From Diphasiastrum complanatum (lineage: Eukaryota > Streptophyta > Lycopodiopsida > Lycopodiales > Lycopodiaceae): DNA of 64,000 nucleotides. The notes beneath the pieces were generated by a model that worked only from the letters and a program-made list of their open reading frames with translations, was not told the origin of the DNA and made no database searches. The translations under genes and the position numbers were made by a program. Shown piece after piece: positions 22,494 through 36,400 of the stretch. The number at the start of each line of letters is the position of its first letter. Within the stretch, counting starts at the first letter, position 1. Where the stretch lies: positions 24,645,390 to 24,709,389 of the forward strand of contig CM055102.1 of NCBI GenBank assembly GCA_029204225.1. The letters run 5' to 3'.

Positions 22494-25400
22494 TCACTCT
22501 GAAGGTTTTTGAGGAACCTCTCCATCATTTACTTCCTCATAATCCTCATCGTCATCTTGTTCCTCATCTTCTTCTTCATCCTCTTCTTCGTCTTCCTCCT
22601 CATCTTCGTCATCGTCAATTTCTTCTCCTTGCAAGGCTTCGCCAGTAAACCAAGATACTGCATGTGGAACAATCTTTTCTTTTATGGTTGCCCTGTAAAA
22701 AAAGAAGAAAAACATAGTCAGCCCAGGAAATGCATATGGAACAATCTTTTCTTTTATGGTTGCCCTGTAAAAACATAAGAAAAACATAATCAGCCTAGGA
22801 AATGGCTATTGTCCCCATTGTTGTTCTTGAGTCAACTACTAGAAATTTTATTGTTTCAACTGAAACTTGAAACAGCTGTGAATTGGTGGAATAAAACTTA
22901 TGACCCCAAGAAAGTCTTAACTACCATACGATTGTGAAGGAGCTCCAGTAGAGAAAAGGTGGTGTATTGCTAAGAACATTAGGGTGAAAATTGTAAATTT
23001 TCTAAGCGATATAATAATTCACAAATAACGCACCCAATATCATAGTCATTTTCCAGCACATCCTGAAGTTCTTCCGCCTGCCAACATACATAACTCTTTA
23101 GGATTCAATACAACTCAACTTCGAAACCAATCTTATAAAAAAGAACTAATTGTCAGCACATACTGCATCTTCATCAAGCACATCTTCACTTTCTGGCATT
23201 TGCGGTGGATTGAAGAAATTGAAGAAACTTTCAATCTGCTTCGTTTTTGTGATAGGCTTGATATCTGTCTGTCCTTCCTTTAGCTTCTTTCTTAATAATT
23301 TCTGGGTCAGGTTTTTTCTGGGAAACCATAATATCTCCGTACTGCCCTATGACAGAAGATGAGATTTGTCAAAAGCCTTTTAGATTTGAGAGTCTTGATT
23401 ATATACACTGTATGATCTGATGTCTAACCCGTGTTACAGGGATTTGACAGACAAACCAGGACAAATGCTTTAAATATTGCATCGACTCTAAATAATGAAG
23501 GAGAAAGGAGACCCCGGAAAAGAAAACCATCTAGCATTCACAATACTTAATTTGAAAACACCATACCCAGTGGCACGCTCCAATATTGGCTCGTCATCAT
23601 CCACCATGTGGTAAGTTTTACTGAGCTGTCATCATAACATCAATGTTCATAAGTTATAGCTTTGAGTTTTAGTTCACTATGATGAATTTCAAATGTCATG
23701 AATAATTGAAAAAGGACTGTTCTTTCATACCACTGTATTTTTGAAGTATGGATTTGGGTTGAAGTGGAAGTCAAGTTTAAAACCATTAAGACTGTCTAAT
23801 TTTGACCATTGGATATCCTTCAAGTACTTCAAAGCCTCCTCATCACGTTCTGTAATCTGAAGACATTACTTTCAAGTTAGCTAATAGATATGTACATTGT
23901 ATACGTTGTGGATGTCTACATATCTGTGATGTACACGGTAAAAGCAATGAGTCATGTCCCTAGAACCCTTGGTATATTAAGAGCACATAAACCTTCAACC
24001 ATGGGTTTGAACATGCCTGGACTGCCAGAAGCTCATTTGTCTTCAAGGCCATAAGCCAAAAGTTTGGTACTCCCTTCACTGTGCAGCATAGAAAACATAA
24101 TTACATGATCTGATTGAACATTAGGATAACGCCAGGCAGAATGTCCAAAAGGTGTTGTGGTACTAGAAATTTCACATTTAGACAACAACAATGTCCACTT
24201 GGTTGAGAAATTGGTTAAGCAGTTGATGCGTTTCTAAGAAGAATTTTAAGACTTTTTGCAATGACTGAAATAACCTTCATACTTACCAGCAGAATTTCCT
24301 TCCGCAGTCTTGGTTTTGCTCCCTTCAACTTCAACAGCTCCATTAATAATATCAGCTCTCTAAACCATAGGCCAATGTTTTTGTTATCGATTTCTAGAGA
24401 TCAAACTAAATGAACTTGCTTTAAAAGCAAAACAAAATCACCACTTGAAATGTCTATTTTTATGGATACAAAGCTTTTTTGTCTTTGACGCGTCATATTA
24501 TCATTTTTTTCCCTCATAGAACTGGCACATATCACTGATCTAGTAGATGCAAGTGGCAAAGCGACATGAAAATTTGTAACATCATAAAATTTTTTGACTG
24601 TTTGGAATGTCTACTTTCATGCATATATGGCTTCACCATGTCTCTTTGACGCGTCATACTCTTGTGAAGAGATTATGAGCTCATAGTACTGTCACAGTTT
24701 CACCCATCTAGTAGGGTAATTGGGATGCAAGTGCCACAAACAACATAAAACTTTGTAACATCCTCACAAATTTCGACCATTTAAAATTGGATGATTACTT
24801 CTTCATCAATGTTAGAACTTAGAAATACTACAAAGTGACCCTGTCATTGAGGTGTAAATCTTGGAAACCATTTCCAATGCTTCCTTACTTGCATCTTAAA
24901 AGGAATTTGTTGTCATTACTTCTGATATTCTCGTTCTTAATGCATATCCAGAAAAGAAAAGATGTCTAACTCACATAATTGATAAAGAAGCTAGTGAATT
25001 TGCCTTCAATCTTGTATAGCTACTTGACGGATCCTCATACCTTCAACCAAATTTTTTATAGTGGGCTTAAGAAAACGTTATCTAACTAATGGCAGCATCC
25101 GTGGTCCTAAGCAGCAGTTCTTGTATAATGATTTGCTGCATTGTAGGGTACAGATTAAAGAAAACTCTACACAAATGAAATGATAAATTATAATTCTGTC
25201 CTTGTTGCACAGACCAACATAGAGAAGCATGTTCACATGCTTACGGACATTGAGAGAGAGATTTCGAAAGTGGAATTAGTAAGACCGACGCTAATTCTAC
25301 TGATGGTGTGTTGGACTGTTCAATCAAGTGAAATAAAGTTTTCAATCGAATTCATTATCGATTTAGTAATTTTGAGAGACTTTCATTAAGCTGTCTATTT

Positions 25401-27112
25401 TACCTTCAAATATAATGGCTCATATAGCTTCTGGTACTTCGCCTCCAATAGGGCTTTCTCCTCATTGAATTTGGCTTCAAGCTCGTCATGATTCCTCTGT
25501 ATGAAATCTGGTTATTAGTCAGTAGCAGCAATCTGAGGGAGATCTGTGGTCATATCAAACTTACCAAAAGGCTTCTGGCTTGGGAACCTTTTTCAACAAC
25601 AAACATGGTTCAAGTATGAACAAAAGCTACGAAGTTTATTTCCTTCACCTGCAGGTCTTTCAGAGCAGCTATGCGGGCTGTGGCATCTGGAGAGAGTGAC
25701 TCCAAGTATTTGGTGGATTCTGTATTCTGCACAAAATCACGTGCGCCTGAGTGACATGAAGTGGACAGGCAATGCTAACTAATTTCTGCACTAGTATGTT
25801 TATCAAAGATTTTATGGAGGATAAATTTGAAGATGCAGTGTGCGTTGCGAATTTCAAAATCAAGTCTTACCTTAGAAGGTTTAACCAGCTTTGCACCTTC
25901 CTTTCCAGCGACTGAAAAGTACGACAATGAAATACTTTCACTTGTCAGATCTGAACGTGGTGATTAGAACAGAAGACTGCTAAAAGTGCAAAACGCCTTA
26001 TGCCAACTAGCTTGATAGCAAATCTTTTCTGCTGGATATGATCTACCCAATTTATTTGCTTCCTTCTACCTACGAAACTAATATGTTAAAATCAGTTTCA
26101 TAAAAATCTCTAGAACTGTGAAGTAGCGCAAAGTTTTTGGACAACCATCATCTTGGGTTGTTCAGAAGAGGCTAATATGCATGATGCTGTTGATTTATCA
26201 ATATATTGGGTTCATGCAACGCATAAATTACAAAATGAAAATATGGCCAATATTTGCTTTCAAAAATAATTAGTCAAGATCTTCATTCATAGCTGCTCAA
26301 ACACAAATTCTAAATCTCAAAGCCCAATTTCAGATAAATGGGATGCAATTGAAATTTCTGTCAAGAGACCGTGATAGCACTGTTGCTGCTAACCTTAGAT
26401 GGAACAGAAGGGCAGATCCGAAAATATTCGGAGCTTTTAATGTAATTTACAAGGGTATGGTCGAAAAACCGTCTGGTTTCAATGTCGAAGATAACGAACA
26501 AAATGAAGTGAATCTACGATAAGAGAGGAGCGTGGATTGATAAACTAGAAAATCAGCAAAGCAAAAGCTTTCGCGTATCCCCCATAGTGCTCAAATTCAC
26601 ACGAATAGGTGATTTGTCCTTAAATGCCATATGAATAGAGCTCCAATAGAGCTCCTACTTCGAATCGAAATATATCTAAAAAGGCTGAATAAGAAACTTA
26701 ATTTCTTCAACATTGATTCCCAATTATTGAAACTTTCACGCCACTTCATTTCCCGTAATAGATTAAAGAAGGCAGCATTGATATAATTGACGAGCTTTCT
26801 CACAAAATATGCCTTCAAATCGAATCTTTATTATTCAGTCAGCTTGTTAGAACAGGATCCGGTCCCAAAAACATTCGACTGCAAATCATCATGCGGGTAA
26901 ATCGCCACACAATAAACCTTCATAAACCTAACCGATAACCAAATCCAAAAGAGAGCTCACATGCCTATATCGGAGGGAAAGAACAATCTAGAAGGAAGAA
27001 ACTCAAAACTCAAGAAAGCATGACCAAATCCAATAACAATAATACAAGAGCCTCACACACCTTCAACTTCTTCAGGAGCAGGCTTTTCCTCTGAGCCTGC
27101 CTGATTACTCAT
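22494..27112 (-). CDS. NAP1: NAP1-family histone chaperone, 11 exons
   Basis: This encodes a nucleosome assembly protein of 334 residues. The family binds H2A-H2B (and H3-H4), shuttles them between cytoplasm and nucleus and deposits them on DNA. Exons (high to low): 27112-27061, 25911-25871, 25726-25649, 25496-25404, 24359-24287, 24078-24017, 23856-23731, 23625-23567, 23341-23164, 23077-23034, 22692-22494. All phases join to one open frame of 1005 nt. Landmarks in order: [20 protein letters not shown] (dimerisation helix), [97 protein letters not shown], then an acidic Asp/Glu tail ending KPSE. It lacks the C-terminal CaaX-like end of many plant NAP1 proteins. The N-terminus before the helix is short and diverged. 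Intron 6 needs a GC donor, and the last acceptor is duplicated. Confidence 0.93.
22661..22804 (-). repeat. 72-bp tandem duplication over last intron acceptor of NAP1
   Basis: 22661-22732 and 22733-22804 are close copies. Each contains a T-rich tract, TACAG and the exon start GGCAACCATAAAAGAAAAG on the minus strand. The gene therefore has two acceptors 72 bp apart (exon starts 22692 and 22764). Confidence 0.9.
24445..24790 (-). repeat. Diverged tandem duplication inside NAP1 intron 4
   Basis: Two units of about 170 bp share GTCTTTGACGCGTCATA / CTCTTTGACGCGTCATA, CATCTAGTAG, ATGCAAGTG and TTTGTAACATC in the same order. They lie wholly in the intron between 25403 and 24360 and do not affect coding. 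Confidence 0.75.
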
Positions 27113-27400
27113 CCTTGTTCCAGAAATGATACGCTCAAAGGACGGTCCTGCTTTCTCAGAGTTCCTTGATTAGGATCTGATCCAACTCAACAGATTCACG
27201 GCTTGTCCAGCAAATTGCCGATCCTTTGTCTCTGATTGGCAGCCTCCTCTCTCCGACAGATCTTCGAACAGGAAGAAAAACCCCGTGAAATTCCTCTGCT
27301 AAGCGAGAGCTCTCCCTGAATTCCTCTGCTAAGCGAGAGCTTTTATGAGAAAGCAAGGCAAATTTGCGATCCAAGGAAAGCTAGTCGAACATGGAAAACT
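27113..27400 (-). promoter_or_regulatory. NAP1 5' leader/promoter region with short repeat and possible uORF
   Basis: Upstream of the ATG, AATTCCTCTGCTAAGCGAGAGCT occurs twice (about 27292-27340). A 72-residue minus-strand frame (27374-27156) runs through these repeats and ends 44 bp before the NAP1 ATG. If transcribed it would be an upstream ORF. No TATA box was assigned. Confidence 0.4.
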
Positions 27401-30040
27401 TAGGAACTGACAACGACCGTTCCTTGTGCCCAAAAAAACAAAGAGAAACGCACGCACGCACAACAAAATTAGTGGATAATGCAAACCTTAGTTGCCATGT
27501 ATTGTGTCTAAATTTCTTGCCTATTATTATATTCTGATATTAAAAGTGTAAGGGGCCCATGCCAGCCTTGATACCAATACCATTCCTCCACCCATCCATG
27601 TAATCATTTTTATGGTAGTACCAAAGTGTGTTTGGAACAAACTTTTGTCACATGAACAATTATGAGGGAGGAGAGTCCTTGCATCCAAAAGGCACACACA
27701 CGTTGATGAAATCGAGTGTTCGGCGAGTTGCACAAATGATCACCATGTGTGGCGGCAGGTTAGTGGATTGAGATCATTTGAAAATCTCGTCAATCACATC
27801 AGATGTTCGGCCCAACTGCAAAAATTATCGCCCACATCTAGCGGCGTTTGTTGTTTGAATGTTTTGGAAATCTTGTCAATTGACATGTGACGAGGCTTCA
27901 TCTTTTGTCACATAAGCAAACCTTAATGAATATATATGTGAATGGTTCTTCAACTTTCAAAAAACGGAATCAATGGGATATTATAGCATAGGCGCATCAA
28001 AGGGAGTTAGGAACTATGACGTAGCTTCCCCACCTCAATACTTGCCCTTCCAACCAATCCGACCAACTTGACATCAAGCACCCAAGATTTCAACATGCAT
28101 TAGATCCCAAAATGGCCATCCATGGAGACTTAATTGCATCACGAGTGCTAAGAGCCAACTTGGCACCACACCACATTGGACAACCATAAACAAGCAACTT
28201 TCATCCAAGGTAACCATCCAACTTAGCCAACAAGTTAGAGCTCATTCCAAGAGCACATAGTTACGATCATGCACGGTACACTTAGAGCCACAAGCCATGA
28301 TAGATAATAATGACAACTAGTTTGTGTATTGAATATTCCTGACAACATACCTTTGGTCTTGACAACATATTGTAGGCATTTGTAGATATAACCCTTAACT
28401 GGACACTGGGATAAAATATAAGAAGTGACGTTTCAATTGTCACTTTGATTGAACTTTGAAATCTGAAAGGTAACTAGAGTGAGTCAGACCTGCAACTTTA
28501 TTAATTGGTGGCAGAGGTTGTTTGAAACATCCACTTGTTGTTCACACGACCTATTGTTCATGGGCTCTATTGAACCCATTCTTCACACCACATGTTGTCA
28601 ACAAAGGTTGTTCCATAAGCCCAAGATTTGTCGTCTAGTTTGTGGACCACTAGACGCTTCTTATTTTGAAATGTTGCTTATCTCTTTTTTGCCAACCTAG
28701 ATCTCACTTTTGGTTCCTCCTTTTATGGCTCTTTGAAGTAGGCAATGGATTGAAACTCCATACTGTAGTTCTCACTTTGCTTTGAGTATACGTATTTGAG
28801 CCAAACTCATGTAACTATTGACTCGGCCTTATGTGGTTGAGAGTCAAGATGTTATAGTAGTTGATTTTAGCACAAACTATTGGTGTTTTGCTTGGAGCAT
28901 CTTGACTCTCATGCAAAAAATGAACCACACAGTATCACAATGGATCATCCACTTTTCACACAAGTCCTTAGAGTACTCACTTTGTCGACAATTTATTATT
29001 GATTTACAAAGGAATAAAGTCCACAACATAACTAATAGCTTGGCCATATTGAGTAGGCTGAGAGCTAACAACCATGGCAAAAGACCTCCTCTTAGCAACA
29101 ACAATTTGTTGGTGGCCTAGATCCAAAGTTCGCCAGCTTTTTTGAGCGAGTTTGACTAGCTTATTTTGAATTTCCCCGTTGTGATCAATTGTCTTCAACA
29201 ACTTCACCAAGAGAGATGAGCGTGCAATGGTTCCTCCATCTTCTGTGCCTAGTTGATTAAAAATAAGAGTTTATTTTTCGCTTAAAGCTTTTCTAGCATC
29301 TCTTGCTTTCCCTTTGCTAGGTTATTGGCCTACAGCGACTTGTTGCTAGTCTCTGGAAAAAAAATCCTAGCCTTCCCTCTTGAGGACTAAAGGTGACTAT
29401 TGCCTACATCTATTGAGCTTCAGTTCCAAAGATAGTCATTCCAATAAGACCAATTTCTCTAGAGGACATCTATTTCCTTTTCAACCTTTGACTCTTGGTA
29501 GCTGTCAAGACCAAGTCACAACTTGATTGCTAAAGCCAATGAACAAAAAGAGAATGGATGGTGAATCATATCCAACCAATATCTAGATCAAATAGATCTA
29601 GATCCCCCAAGCTATGGATCACTAGTGATGACTCCCTATGGAGGACAGATGCCAATCTAGCAACATGTAGTTGCCATTCATAAATCAAGCTCACATTTAG
29701 AGAGGTCTATAGGTATAATTATACCCTCCAAGGCTCTACCCAAACTAGGAGTAATTAGGGACACCTCACCTTAGTGAAACACATCCATAGCCTAATAGGG
29801 CCACATCTACTATTGACTGATGAGTCACTGCTAGTTCCATATAAATCCACCATCATGGGTTTTAGGCCTCCATTAATTATAGTTTAATACCACAATCAAT
29901 TCATGGGTCAAGTTAGGCCTTTTGTCCCCCTTACAAGACATATATCCAAGGTCAAACTTTTTATAGGTATGAAATATTTGCCTCCCTAAAAAAGTTCTAT
30001 CCTCAAACTAAAGGTGGGAAAGTTCTTTCTAAGGCTCTCC
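27401..30040. other. Gene-poor intergenic sequence
   Basis: The short frames here (for example 28479-28700 and 28818-29120) show no motif or family. No element ends or repeats stand out. Confidence 0.5.
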
Positions 30041-30046
30041 TCTCAG

Positions 30047-30470
30047 TATTCCCAAGAGTCATCATCATTTAGACAACCTTTCCACCAAACCAGATGATCG
30101 GTAATTATACAATCATATAATTCTAAAATCCAAGATCTTTTCGGGTTCAAATGTAGTCACAATGGATGATTCTCTTATAGATCCAATAGACCTCCAAAAT
30201 CAAGGGGATTCTCTTCACACAATTTTTTCTTTAGTTGACTTACGTAAAATACTTGAGTTCCTTCCATAAGGTCTAATTTGCTAAGCCAAAGATTGAATCT
30301 ACTTGGAAATTATGTATGATCCTCTATATTTAGCAAAAAAGTTGTAATGCTTGCCAATACACATTACTTTAAAATCCTTAAAGATTCTCAAATATACCCA
30401 ATCCCCTACTTGAAAATCTTGAGGCAATATTTTCATATTAGCATAATGTTTGTCCATATCTTTGACACTT
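30047..30470 (-). pseudogene. Ty3/gypsy integrase C-terminus with chromodomain, decayed
   Basis: On the minus strand, through several stops and shifts: MDKHYANMKILPQDFQVGDW, VYLRIFKDFKV, FFAKYRGSYII, a VFHVSQLKKKL-like stretch, and finally VWWKGCLNDDDSWEY. The last is the chromodomain core (WKG..DDDSWE) found at the integrase end of chromovirus Gypsy elements, where it guides integration to chromatin. The rest of the element is not recognisable. Confidence 0.75.
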
Positions 30471-33400
30471 TGAATATTCTCATGTACTATGTAAGCATTG
30501 CCTTATGAAGATCTGACTAGATCCCGTTGCAAAACAACCAAAAGGACACCTTTGGAGCAAAACCACCCATCCAAACCTAGATCCCTCCTGGAGTTTCCTC
30601 CTGGATCTAGCCCCCAAGCCATAATGAAGAACACAAGAGAGGAGAGAAGCAACTAGCTCAAGAATCTAAATTCATAATAGGAAGATGGGCGAATTTCCAT
30701 AGGATATATTCTCTCCAAGAGAGAGAGAATATCCCCCCAGGATCCCCATGCAACCTATAATGAGCTATTGACTTCCTATTCTTGCATTAAAACAATCATT
30801 CACTAGATCCATCAAGATAAAAATGACGTTAACTTAGTCCTGAGTACCCCAGATACTCTCTTGAGTTAAGTGCTCTATCTCTAGCATCATATGCTAGAAA
30901 ATAACAACCATTCAATCTTAATAGACTTAAATGCTCCTAATTAACCAGAGATTTTAGGCTAAAAAATAATACACAAGCATTCCTTGACTACAATCTGTAA
31001 AGGTAAGCAAATTCCTCATAAGTAAACAATTACTTAATGGAAATGTTTGTGAGATCCAAACAATCTCAAGTTTGTACACAAATTTAGAGTTCAAATAACA
31101 GATCTAAATTTTTAACTCAACCAATTGGTCAAGAATTACTCACCATCTTAAGAATCATCATATTTTCATATAATCATCTAATGACCTTTAAGTATCAATT
31201 TATGATTCGTTAATCATAAACATTTAGAATCTTATGATTCATCAATCATAATTTATTGGATACTTAATCATTTAGAGATACTAGAGTATATGCACAACAT
31301 ACCACTCAGGAATGATAAGAAACATTCTAAAATCTTTTTCACAAGGAAAATTATTGGATTCCAAGAATATTCTCCCAACTCGATTCTTAACCAGATTATG
31401 AGTTCGAAATTCTACAATCAACCTAGTAATTAAAGACCAATATAACCTTTTGTCTTTAACAATATAAACCTCATACAATCACCAAGAAGAGAGCCTTGAA
31501 TGCACCACTCCCCCACTCTCTTATGGAGGCCACTAGGTGTACTATCAAATGGGTTGGGGACAAATGACAAAGAGGGCTTGAACTGCTCTCTTAGCAACAA
31601 AATGGCCTCAACAATGAAGAAGTACTTTAACAAATGGAGTCCCTATCAATTGAAAAACCCTCAAGTCTTGAAATCTCTCAACATGAAGTAGATGGAAAAA
31701 CACAAGAGCATAAGTCCATAAGCACTTGATTGAAGAAAGTTCTCACCTCACGATCCAAAGCTATTTCTTGTAAAGAATAGAAGATAACAAGCACTCCTAA
31801 GAAAGGATCTCACATGATGAAAATTAATAAGCATAAGATCAAATAGGCCTCCAAGGCATGAGATTTCATGACTCACTCACAAGAATCAATTCCTCAACAA
31901 TACAAAATAGTTACAAACTCTAAGAACATACTCAACACACTATTGCAAGAAATCTTCTATCTCTCAATAAGATTAGATGAAACTCTCAATGAACATGGCA
32001 TCACATCATCACGTCAAAACTATCACATCAAACTCATCAATTCACTATCAACTCACTATCACATTATTATCCAACTATCAAGGAGTGCAAGCATAACTTT
32101 TTCAACCATCACAATGTCAACCAACAAGGAAACTCTCAACTTCCCAAGAATCACCAAGTTCTATCATCTTTCAACTCTCCAACTATCAACATCAACTCAC
32201 ACTATCCAACTATTATTCAAGACACAAGGATCCAAAACAAGCAACTCCCAAATGTACCAACTCCTAAAAATGCTAACTCACAAAAGTACTAACATTTAAA
32301 ATACAAGGAGTTGGCTCCTTCTTATAGGAAAATCCAATGGGTCCCCTTCACAATGCCATCTTTCATGAAAGAGCCTTATGTGTTCTCTTGCATCAACTCT
32401 TTCACTTAGAGCTAAAGATCTCCTTTATGTTGGAAGCCATATCTATCTTTTATCTTATTACGGTTGAGAAGTGGGATGTTGAAATCAAAAATCATAAGTA
32501 GCTTGTGTAAGTTTCCAAACGAGATTAAGTAAATGGAAGTTTTCTTGATAGGAGTGTTGGTTGGCATTCAAGATTGTTGATTTTTAGCCTAATAGCCATT
32601 GCTACTTGAGTAATGAGTGATTCTGTTATTTTCTAAATAAACCTTAATAAGGGCCTTTCATATATGTTGAATGGGCGAGTGCGCCTCTATGCTGTGAGCT
32701 AATAGCCAACGATAACTAAATTTTCAAAGAGTTTTCATCAAAGTCATCTATGTCAAAGTCATCTATATGTGGGAGAACTCAGTTGCATTTCTGAGGGAGA
32801 CTACACCGAATTCGGTTGGAATATCAGTCGCGTTGATGCTGCCAGAGATCAACTTATTTACGTAGTGTAGCAGGGAATCAAGCCATCTCTATAGCAGGCT
32901 TCAAGCACATACTTTTTGGCATTCTTCAAGCCCATTTCTGTGGCTAAACCATTCACTGATCATCTGTAGAGTACTTCCAGTTCAAATAGCTGACACTTCT
33001 ATGAGTATTTCCATCGCAAATTTCTGAGGCTCTATACCTCTGCTATGGTTGTTTGCATCACACACACTTTTGAAGTTTTTCTTGTTGATTATTTGGAGTG
33101 CATTCAATCGCTGACACTAGTGCTACAGTTCGGATTTCCAGAATGGCAATCAATCGCAATTGGTCATTGTTCACTGCACCCTGCCAATCATCAGTGATCA
33201 AGGATGAATTCCTAGCTATTTGAGTCCTTCAATCGATCTGAGTGCGGCCTCCTGGCTCTGTTTGCCTCTGCCTGCCAACTCCTACTGCCCGCTGCCTCCG
33301 CTCGCTGTGTGCTCGCTAGATGTCTCCTACTGCCTGTCTGCGGGCCCTGTACCCTCGCTGATCCTGGTTGTCTGCCATCTCTGCCCACCACCTCATCTAG

Positions 33401-36400
33401 CACGTGGTCTATGGGTATGTCTGCACTGTCTGTAGAAAAACAGACCTGCCTGTGTCTCTGCCTTTCATCGCAGACAGATAGAGCACCTCTGAGTTTTTGA
33501 ATCCATGAAAATCGTATGCTATTTCGTTCTGCTGCCTTCCATCACATCATAAAGAGAGTATTTTATTCCTTCACGGAGGATGAAAGTTCAATTGGTTCCT
33601 GCCTGGCCATCGTTGACTGTGTGAAACACCTCCTCACATATTCTCTACAGTTTTGACAATGCATTGATGGTCATTGAATGTCGGTTCACTCTCCTCATCA
33701 TCTGTCATCTAAGTTTCACGGTTAAGTTCTGACCGTTGTTGTTAATCACACTTTTGGAGGGCCATACTCACTGCTAAAGGACATTTATGAAAGCAATGGA
33801 TTACATTTGAAGAGATCGAATACATTTGTAGTTCATTGAATACATTTGTAGTTCATTGTGTCTCTGTAGCCAACATTCAAGCACATATCCCATCGCATTC
33901 AGAATGGCAAGCGAGACAGCTCTGTTGCATTCATGACTAGAGTACCCACACATAACGGCTACCTAACAGCATTTTGAGGTATGATTCAAATTTCATTGTT
34001 ATTTGTGGACTTGTTGTGGTAATCTACTTTACTTAATTTCCCGTTTATATTCATCTTGATTGTATGAAGGATTTTGTTCTTAATTTCAAGCGCATGGTGG
34101 TAAGGCTTGGTTACGTAAATCATTTATGGTAGTGAATCATTTTTGTGCTACCTCAAGTAGGGAAGTGTTTAAATCATACTAATGGTGTGAGAAAATACAG
34201 TTCGTATGAGTTGTGTAGAGAACGAAAAACTTCACTCTGTTTTTTCGACCTACTAATCACTAGCCGAATCCAAGAGAAGTTTGGAAGTCAGTACAAAAAC
34301 GTTTTTACACTTTATGCTTCAATAGTATGGAACTGTTAGTTGAACAACCATAAAGTGTCAAAGTTTGAAGCATTTGTCCGTTTATGCAGAGTGTTAACTA
34401 GACCCGACCTCTGTGAAACACCAGAGTGGGAAGTCCGTCAGATTCCGTTGAAACACATTGGCCTGCTGGCTAAAGTCGCACTAGACACACCATTTCTGGT
34501 ACTGTCTAGTGAAATAGCTAGACCCGGAACTTGGAAAATGCTACCGCTCAGTCAACAGAGTGGCATGCATAACTCAACCATCACTGCACTGTTCTAACCT
34601 AAGACCTAGTTTTCGGATCGACAACACCTAGAAGCTAGGGTTTTGGGTTTATTTATCACCAGTCACTCCAAAAGAAATTATTTACAATTCCATTATGCAT
34701 TATAGTGTGCCCGCACTAGTCATTTGCTCGTTAGGGTTACTTGACCGGTTGAAAGAGACTGATACCATTATCCTGGCTAGGATATTCTACAGTAGCCATC
34801 ATATGAGTAATGTAGACCGATTCCAAATGTGTTTACTATTTGTGGCATTTTATCCGCCCAACCCATAGCCATTAGAGGTGGGGCCCCTTGACCCTTTTAG
34901 GACGTTTTGGCTGGAACAATCCCCTGCCGAAAATGGCCCTAACACCAAGAAATGGGCCTCGCTCGTTTCACGGGCACCTTGGAACATGGCCCCTCCACCT
35001 AGAAACCATAGGCATTTGGGGCATTGGGCATTATGTGCACTATAAATTCTAGCGAGTGCTATTTTTTTTTGGTTGGACACCTTTAGTGGATACACACCCC
35101 CACCCCCTTTATGTATTTAAGACATGTCCTTAGTTTTCAAATCTCACATCCTTCATAAGTAGCATCCTTAAGGGTTGCCCATAAATCTTAAAAGGCATAG
35201 TCCTTACAAATCAAAGCAATATTTGAAAGAACTTAAAGACATATCCTTAGACTTTAAAGGTAATATATTTCCAAGGTAGGGACCCTACTGGGTGAAAGAG
35301 ATATGCTTAAGAATTAAAAGACCATGTGTTGTGTTTGGCATTTAAGGCACGTCTTTTTAAGACCATACCCCTCAAAAGTAACATCCTTAAGTGTCAATAG
35401 GTAATGCCCTTGATATGACCTTCCCCACTTAAAGGTAGTGTCCTTAGCAAGTAAAGGCAATTCCTAAAGAGTTGAAGGTGGTGTCTTTACCATTACAAAA
35501 TAATGCCATTCATATCTCAACAATGCATCTTAAATATTTGGGGACGAGACTTGAAATTTTTCAAATTAATAGATCTACTTGACCAGAGGCCCAAATGTAC
35601 ATATATGGATTATGACCATGGACCGACATTGGTCCAAGAGTACAAAATTCTCTCCTTGCAGTTGTACCTTTGAGAGTCTGGGACATTCTTGTCGACTAGG
35701 GAGCACAAGGTAATAGAGAAGGCCCTTAGGATTGGATGTGGCAACACTTATCTTACTCACATAGGGCACAACTAGCATCAGAAGTGGTGTCCCTGGAACT
35801 CCTCTAGGAATTTTTGGCTAGACCAATTCCCTATAAAAAAAGTACCTAACAAACTTGCATCAAAAGAAATGTTGCAATTGTGAGATAATGGAAAAATAGC
35901 TTAACACTTTTCGCGGCACTTTATCTCCTTGTACGTCATCTCTATAACGTGAAGTGTTTGTTACACATTGGACGTTGCTCATCTCTCTACAAAACATGAT
36001 CTATTGGACATGCATGTAATGTCTCATAATCCATTCCCCACATTTTCATCACCTTTCATGTTTAAAAATACCACATTTTGTTTTGGAAGTATTAATTGCA
36101 AAATGAACTGTGCTAAGAAAAGAGAAATGGAAAAGTAAAAAATATTCATTTCTTTGAATCGATGGTGGATGAATCCTTGAGAAATTTCTTTACAGAATGA
36201 ATGCTAAAGCATTTTTTGGCGCATGACCTTTGAGGACAAATTTTTTTCTTCACATTAGGCAGGAAAATTCAACTTTTGAACCATGCAATATATCCAATTT
36301 TCAGAAGACTCTTCACATTAGATTCAAAAAGTGGTTTGAAGATTTGAAACTTGAAAGATTAGCCAGATTCAAAATCCCCATTCACATTATTGTCTTTTCA

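Noticed and set aside
22509-22778. Hydrophobic plus-strand ORF opposite the NAP1 tail
   Set aside because: It is the antisense of the acidic Asp/Glu codons, which read as Leu/Ile/Phe on the other strand.
28818-29210. Overlapping ORFs on both strands as a gene
   Set aside because: No recognisable motif and no splice-consistent extension; length is near chance for this composition.
31868-32299. 143-residue plus-strand ORF
   Set aside because: The composition is extreme (Ser, Thr, His, Leu, Ile, Gln) and follows from CAACT/ATCA simple words in the DNA. It has no domain or homologous motif.
33200-33500. CT-rich, GC-richer patch as a CpG-island promoter
   Set aside because: It has strand-biased pyrimidine content, no adjacent gene and no TATA or exon signal.
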